Position numbers and translations under genes: made by a program
Notes under the pieces: generated by a model
The model's input: only the letters and a program-made list of their open reading frames with translations
Databases searched by the model: none
Told to the model about the DNA's origin: nothing
DNA from: Diadema setosum
Taxonomy: Eukaryota > Echinodermata > Echinoidea > Diadematoida > Diadematidae
Assembly: GCF_964275005.1 (NCBI RefSeq)
Contig: NC_092692.1
Coordinates: 17,943,506 to 18,007,505 of the forward strand
DNA length: 64,000 bases
Direction of reading: 5' to 3'
Shown here: piece by piece, positions 60,101-64,000 of the stretch
Numbering within the stretch: the first letter of the stretch is position 1
Layout: each line of letters begins with the position of its first letter

Positions 60101-61678
60101 TCAAGCATAATTATATACTACTATTGCACGAGCTTGTGCACATGCACTTACAAGTACAAAATATATCAAATATTCCTTATTCACCACAGTACTCATTAGA
60201 CAAACGATGCGATATCGTCACAAAGAAGTATATCACCAACTTTATTTACGAAACTACGAGAAATTATTTTCTCTCTAGTTCGAATCTTAATGCACAAAGA
60301 CGCTAGCTCTTTAAATCACACAACAATAATTCCTTTGAATACGTGCATTTTCAACAGACGCGTTTTTGGTAACAAATATGAAACAGTGCAGAATATGTTC
60401 TGTTTGGTTTAGTTTTTCTTCTTTCCAAAATGTGCAGCGCATTCTACCAGCAGCTATAACATTTCAGATTAATCTAATCTACCATCACAAGTGAAGAATT
60501 TATCTAAAGAATATTTCCACCAAAGTGTTTGGTGATTGATGAGGAGTTATACTGTTGAGGCTTCGGTTTATTCTACAATAGGCTTCTAATCAGCCACAAT
60601 AGCAGATGTTGTACTTTTTTGCTTTTAATTCATGTAAAGCCCATGCATAAATAAGGTTTTGAACCTTGTTTTGCATGAGCTGATATCATTATTAGCTTTT
60701 GGTTCGATTTGTGAAAAACACCTCGTCAGGAGTCTAAAATAACTCAAGGCATTGCCATGGCTCTCCTACCCCGAATAATAAAAATGACATATCATTCATG
60801 GTAAGAAAGTCTCTGTTATGGCAAGGAATTTCTTCAGTTAATCATTGGTACATGAAGTCAGGTCTGAAACGCCAAGGTTAAACGTGATCAACTGTACAAC
60901 GTTGAGCAAGATTCGGTACAAAGGAATATTCGCTATGCCTTAGGCCTTATGACGGAGAAAACGCCATTTTGTAAATGCCATTTTCATGTTTTCTCGCGCA
61001 CTTTTACAGGAGAGCGTTTAGATATCTCGATTCCCCAACCCATGGGCCTCTACGAGCTTTTAACAGGCGAATAACAATGCTGGTGGTATAAGTAGACGAT
61101 GTACCATGTGAATTGTGTCAGATATGCTCAGTTCTTGAAACACTGAGACAATATTTTTGTTCATCCATCCTATTTTAAAGCAAGGTGACAGACACATTCT
61201 GTGAAATTATTTACTGGTGACAATCATAATTATCATACAGTACTGCATGCGTAGTATCATTAATTCATTGAATAACATTTCATGATAAAGAAAAGGTTTG
61301 AATCCGAAAAAAAGTGCAGTGTTTGAATACAAGACGCATTCACTATATAGTTGACAAACTGAAATAAAACGTGTACATGTAGTTATAACATTTTGATTGT
61401 CTCTATACCGATGACACATCAGTACTGATTTGAAGCACATTCCACATCACGTGCAAAAATGCAGCCATTACAAGCACACCGATTTTGACAAGTCACGTGA
61501 CAAGCCCAAACCGCCTTCTCTAATCCACTGCTTCTCGCAATGACGAAACCTCCCCAATTAATCCCTTCTTCCTCAATCATACAACAAGATCACTCGCGAG
61601 TGATAGAAAAGACATGCAGCTAGTCTTCGGGTGGCGGCGAATGGCTTATATGCAGCTTCGCAAGCTGCGTATTAAAAC
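60101..61678. other. 3' flank of the transporter gene and intergenic DNA
   Basis: The transporter 3'UTR should start at 61678 and run leftwards. No repeat family or further gene was recognised. Confidence 0.45.
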
Positions 61679-61838
61679 CTAGACGTGGGCTGCGGAGGCG
61701 TTGACGTAGCATGGCACGGTGAGGATGGTGACGCCATCCGATATGTTGAACTTGGTGTAGTATATTAGACCTCCAATAATCATGATGTAGGCTGGTATTG
61801 TTAGGATACACACCAGCTTGTCCGGCATGGAGACACCG
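61679..61838 (-). CDS. Amino acid transporter (AAAP superfamily), last coding exon
   Basis: Terminal exon reading GVSMPDKLVCILTIPAYIMI, IGGLIYYTKFNISDGVTI and LTVPCYVNASAAHV, stop TAG at 61681-61679. Acceptor TTGCAG|C; the split codon joins GC from the previous exon to C, giving Ala. The hydrophobic LVCILTIPAYIMIIGGLIYY is the last membrane helix, and an N-glycosylation motif NIS follows. The AAAP superfamily (SLC32/36/38) moves amino acids with protons or sodium across plasma or vesicle membranes. Confidence 0.78.
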
Positions 61839-61926
61839 CTGCAATTAGAAATAATTCATATGACGTTAGTGCCTACATACTAAATAATTATGATGAAGTT
61901 TTTACACCATGGGTTTCAGACATGCT

Positions 61927-62252
61927 GGTCCGAATTCACGAAGGTGGTACAAATGAAACCATGGTTTAAACCATGGACAAAAACCATGGAGCGCCAAGTG
62001 TCGCATGGAATATTTCGTTACGAAATTGGTCATTTCGTCGATGAAATGATTATTTTGTAACGAAATGACGCCATTTTGTAACTAAATGAACATTTCGTCC
62101 ACGAAATGATAATTTTGTTAACGAAACGGTCATTTTGTTGACGAAATGACCAATTTCGTAACGAAATATTCCGTGCGACACTTGGCGCTCCATGGTTTTT
62201 GTCCATGGTTTAAACCATGGTTTCTTTTGTACCACCTTCGTGAATTCGGGCC
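61927..62252. mobile_element. 326-bp palindromic MITE with TTTCGTnnACGAAA core, copy 2
   Basis: Lies in the last intron of the transporter gene. GGTCCGAATTCACGAAGGTG ... CACCTTCGTGAATTCGGGCC ends, AAACCATGG arms and the same small-palindrome core as 15942-16267, with the same length. Confidence 0.85.
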
Positions 62253-62439
62253 ATTATATTTGAAACTCATTATTTTCACATTTATCTTTGCGATCTATAG
62301 GTCTCGCCCACGTGAAATGATGCCTATCATGAAAAGCAAATAAATACTCTTTGAATCTCATCAAGCTTGAATTCATAACAACAGAGATGTGATAATGGAA
62401 AATATTCGAGCTGAAGCTTTTCACTTGCTTGTTTGTTTC

Positions 62440-62545
62440 GAGCGATGTTTTCTAACTTCAATTTCAATTTATTTTCACAAACCATTCACATGTAATACAA
62501 ACCCCCTTGTGGGGACACGTACATCGTTTTGTATAATTACAAAAA
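62440..62545 (-). mobile_element. Possible retroelement 3' tail (TTGAAATTGAA)
   Basis: The minus strand reads GTCCCCACAAGGGGGTTTGT and ends AATAAATTGAAATTGAAG, a pattern typical of invertebrate LINE/SINE 3' ends. Short and unconfirmed. Confidence 0.3.
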
Positions 62546-62748
62546 TTGAACCAGGTTGATGTTTACATGCGAATGTTGTATGGGACCTTGAAAAATCACA
62601 GCTTATTAAACAAGGTCTCCCCAAAAATATTACATACATGTATATCACATAATAGATGAACTTGACACATACCCTGCAAATCCCGACCGAAAACTACCCT
62701 TTCCATACCCCCCCCCCCCTTTACCCTCCATCGCTCTTTATTACTCAC

Positions 62749-62944
62749 GCCTCGTCGGGATCGTCAGCCGTCTCCAAGAGGCGCAGCTTGAGATGAATGA
62801 AGATGGGCGCGATCAGGGCAAGCGCTGTCATACAGATGCCACCAGTGAGTGACGTCACAATAGCGAAGTGCGGGAACGACTCGACGATCAGGAGTTCGAC
62901 CATGAAGATGAGCGTACGAAGAACTACTCGCTTCCAGCTGAACT
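62749..62944 (-). CDS. Amino acid transporter (SLC32/VGAT-like), penultimate coding exon
   Basis: Reads FSWKRVVLRTLIFMVELL, IVESFPHFAIVTSLTGGI, CMTALALIAPIFIHLKLR and LLETADDPDEA; donor GC|GTGAGT at 62749/62748. The wording FPHFA ... SLTG ... ALIAPIFIHLKL closely parallels the PHFALLMGLTG ... FHLRL segment of vesicular GABA/glycine transporters, so SLC32-like is the best guess, with SLC36 possible. The acceptor is taken as CCTATCACAG|AG (62944); an alternative at 62978 would use a pyrimidine tract partly supplied by the neighbouring foldback element. Upstream exons lie beyond the window. Confidence 0.75.
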
Positions 62945-62994
62945 CTGTGATAGGCATGCAGGGCAGCATTTCATGAATCTTGTTACGGACAATG

Positions 62995-63582
62995 AAAGGA
63001 AACCAAAACCCAAGCAATTGCCCAAGAGAAATGTGGATTGAGTGAAAGCAGCAACATTAGTCGAACACATCGGCGAAAGTTTGAGGAAAATCGGACAATC
63101 GACGCAAATGTTACGAATTTTTAAAGTTTTGGTGGTGAAACCGTTGGATGAGGAGACTACTAGAGGTTATGACGTCATGTGTGGACAACAACATAAAGAA
63201 AATATAAAGGGAATTCCACAAAAATTCATTTCTCATGAAAATTACACATTCCATCAACTTGACACTGACTTATGTTAAGGGTAGTAATTATCCCCCCCCC
63301 CCCTGCTTTCCAAAAGCGGTTAGTCAGGTGATCTTTCGAAATGCTAGAAAAGTGAAAGCATGTTGAATTTTCTTTATATTTTCTTCATAATTACTGTTGT
63401 CTACACATGATGTCATAAACTCACGTAGTCTCCTCGTCCAGCGGTTCCAACACCAATACTTAAAAAATGCATAACTTCTGCATCGATTGTCCGATTTCTC
63501 TCAAGCCTTCACTCATATTGTGTTCTACTAATGTTGCTGCTTTCACTCAATCCACATTTCTCTTTGGGTTTTGGTTTCCTTT
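62995..63582. mobile_element. Foldback element with GTTTGAGGAAAATCGGACAA arms, copy 2
   Basis: AAAGGAAACCAAAACCCAAG with AAATGTGGATTGAGTGAAAG at the left, inverted at the right (CTTTCACTCAATCCACATTT ... GGTTTTGGTTTCCTTT). Inner arm GTTTGAGGAAAATCGGACAA as in 25804-26435; the outer ends differ between the two copies. It begins 17-51 bp from the transporter exon. Confidence 0.82.
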
Positions 63583-63716
63583 AATATAAACATGACATCA
63601 CCATCACCAAGGTGTATGCCTAAGACCGGGTAGCGTGGGGATACCATGGGGTGGGAAGACTGGCCCGGTTTGGATATAATTTGTTCGAGATTCCTAGGAA
63701 AGAACTGTGTACAGCT

Positions 63717-64000
63717 TAAAGGGATCGTATAGTTTTGGTTGAGACCTAATGTCAGGTTTCTAACATTTTATTGGTGAGATAATGAGAAACCTCTTATGAA
63801 ATATGAAAGAGCATGTAATTCTATGAGGAATTCATCGTTTATTTGATGAAAATTGGTTTTGAAATGGCTGAGATATCCCAAAAGAGCTATTCTGATAAAG
63901 TGTGGGACCCACACTTTATTACGATCGCTTTATTTTACTTTGTTTTTGGATGTTTCCGTCATTCCAAACCCGATTTTCATCAAATAAACTTTGAATTCCT
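63717..64000. mobile_element. TTTAAAGGGATCGTATAG palindromic MITE, copy 3 (cut by window edge)
   Basis: Nearly identical to copy 1 over its visible length (GGGATCGTATAGTTTTGGTT, GTGTGGGACCCACACTTTAT). The window ends inside its right arm. Confidence 0.85.

Noticed and set aside
59863..60306. 147-codon plus-strand frame
   Set aside because: Codon use follows the AT-rich background and there is no family signal; the minus-strand frame in the same place looks more gene-like.
62945..63017. Upstream extension MLGFWFPFIVRNK of the transporter exon
   Set aside because: From about 62995 the sequence belongs to the foldback element, so the beginning of that frame is not native coding sequence.
1..64000. 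Bacterial or viral operon, integron or defence system
   Set aside because: Gene structure, spliced exons and transposon types are animal; no compact gene clusters are present.

Overview
This is eukaryotic nuclear DNA. It is AT-rich, with spliced genes carrying GT/AG introns, long non-coding stretches and very dense inverted-repeat transposons. The protein relationships (exportin-6, a rhodopsin-class GPCR, an AAAP-type amino acid transporter) and the style of the small palindromic elements fit a marine invertebrate deuterostome. An echinoderm such as a sea urchin is the best guess, but this is inference; no species-diagnostic marker is visible.

Three genes are supported. (1) Positions 1 to about 17,200, minus strand: the 5' part of the exportin-6 gene (XPO6). 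Seven coding exons with matching splice phases give the first 315 residues; the rest lies left of the window. The first coding exon carries only the start ATG. (2) 52,954-54,156, plus strand: a 400-residue class A GPCR in one coding exon, probably preceded by a 5'UTR intron. (3) 61,679 to about 62,944, minus strand: the last two coding exons of an amino acid transporter of the AAAP superfamily, most like SLC32/VGAT; the rest lies right of the window. The three genes show no shared pathway.

Everything else is introns and intergenic DNA, much of it repetitive. The XPO6 introns hold at least ten inverted-repeat elements (one nested in another), a LINE fragment and a SINE-like tail. From 21.4 to 37.7 kb lie three large composite elements: a 3,572-bp hAT-like element with a perfect 8-bp target duplication, which carries a tandem array of two alternating 272-bp monomers; a 3,692-bp foldback element whose arms are 161-bp tandem repeats with YY1-like CCAAGATGGCG/GCCGCCATTTT motifs; and a 2,017-bp GGTAAT-rich element with nine copies of a roughly 170-bp unit. 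Between 33.7 and 34.5 kb is a decayed LINE. From 44 to 64 kb there are further palindromic families, several with two or three copies in the window.

No CRISPR array, rRNA, functional tRNA, operon or intact autonomous transposon was found. The most noteworthy material is the architecture of the non-autonomous elements: alternating higher-order repeats inside a DNA transposon, motif arrays in foldback arms, and an 11-bp-periodic CACGT element just upstream of the GPCR. Families were assigned by reading and from memory of the protein families, not by database search.
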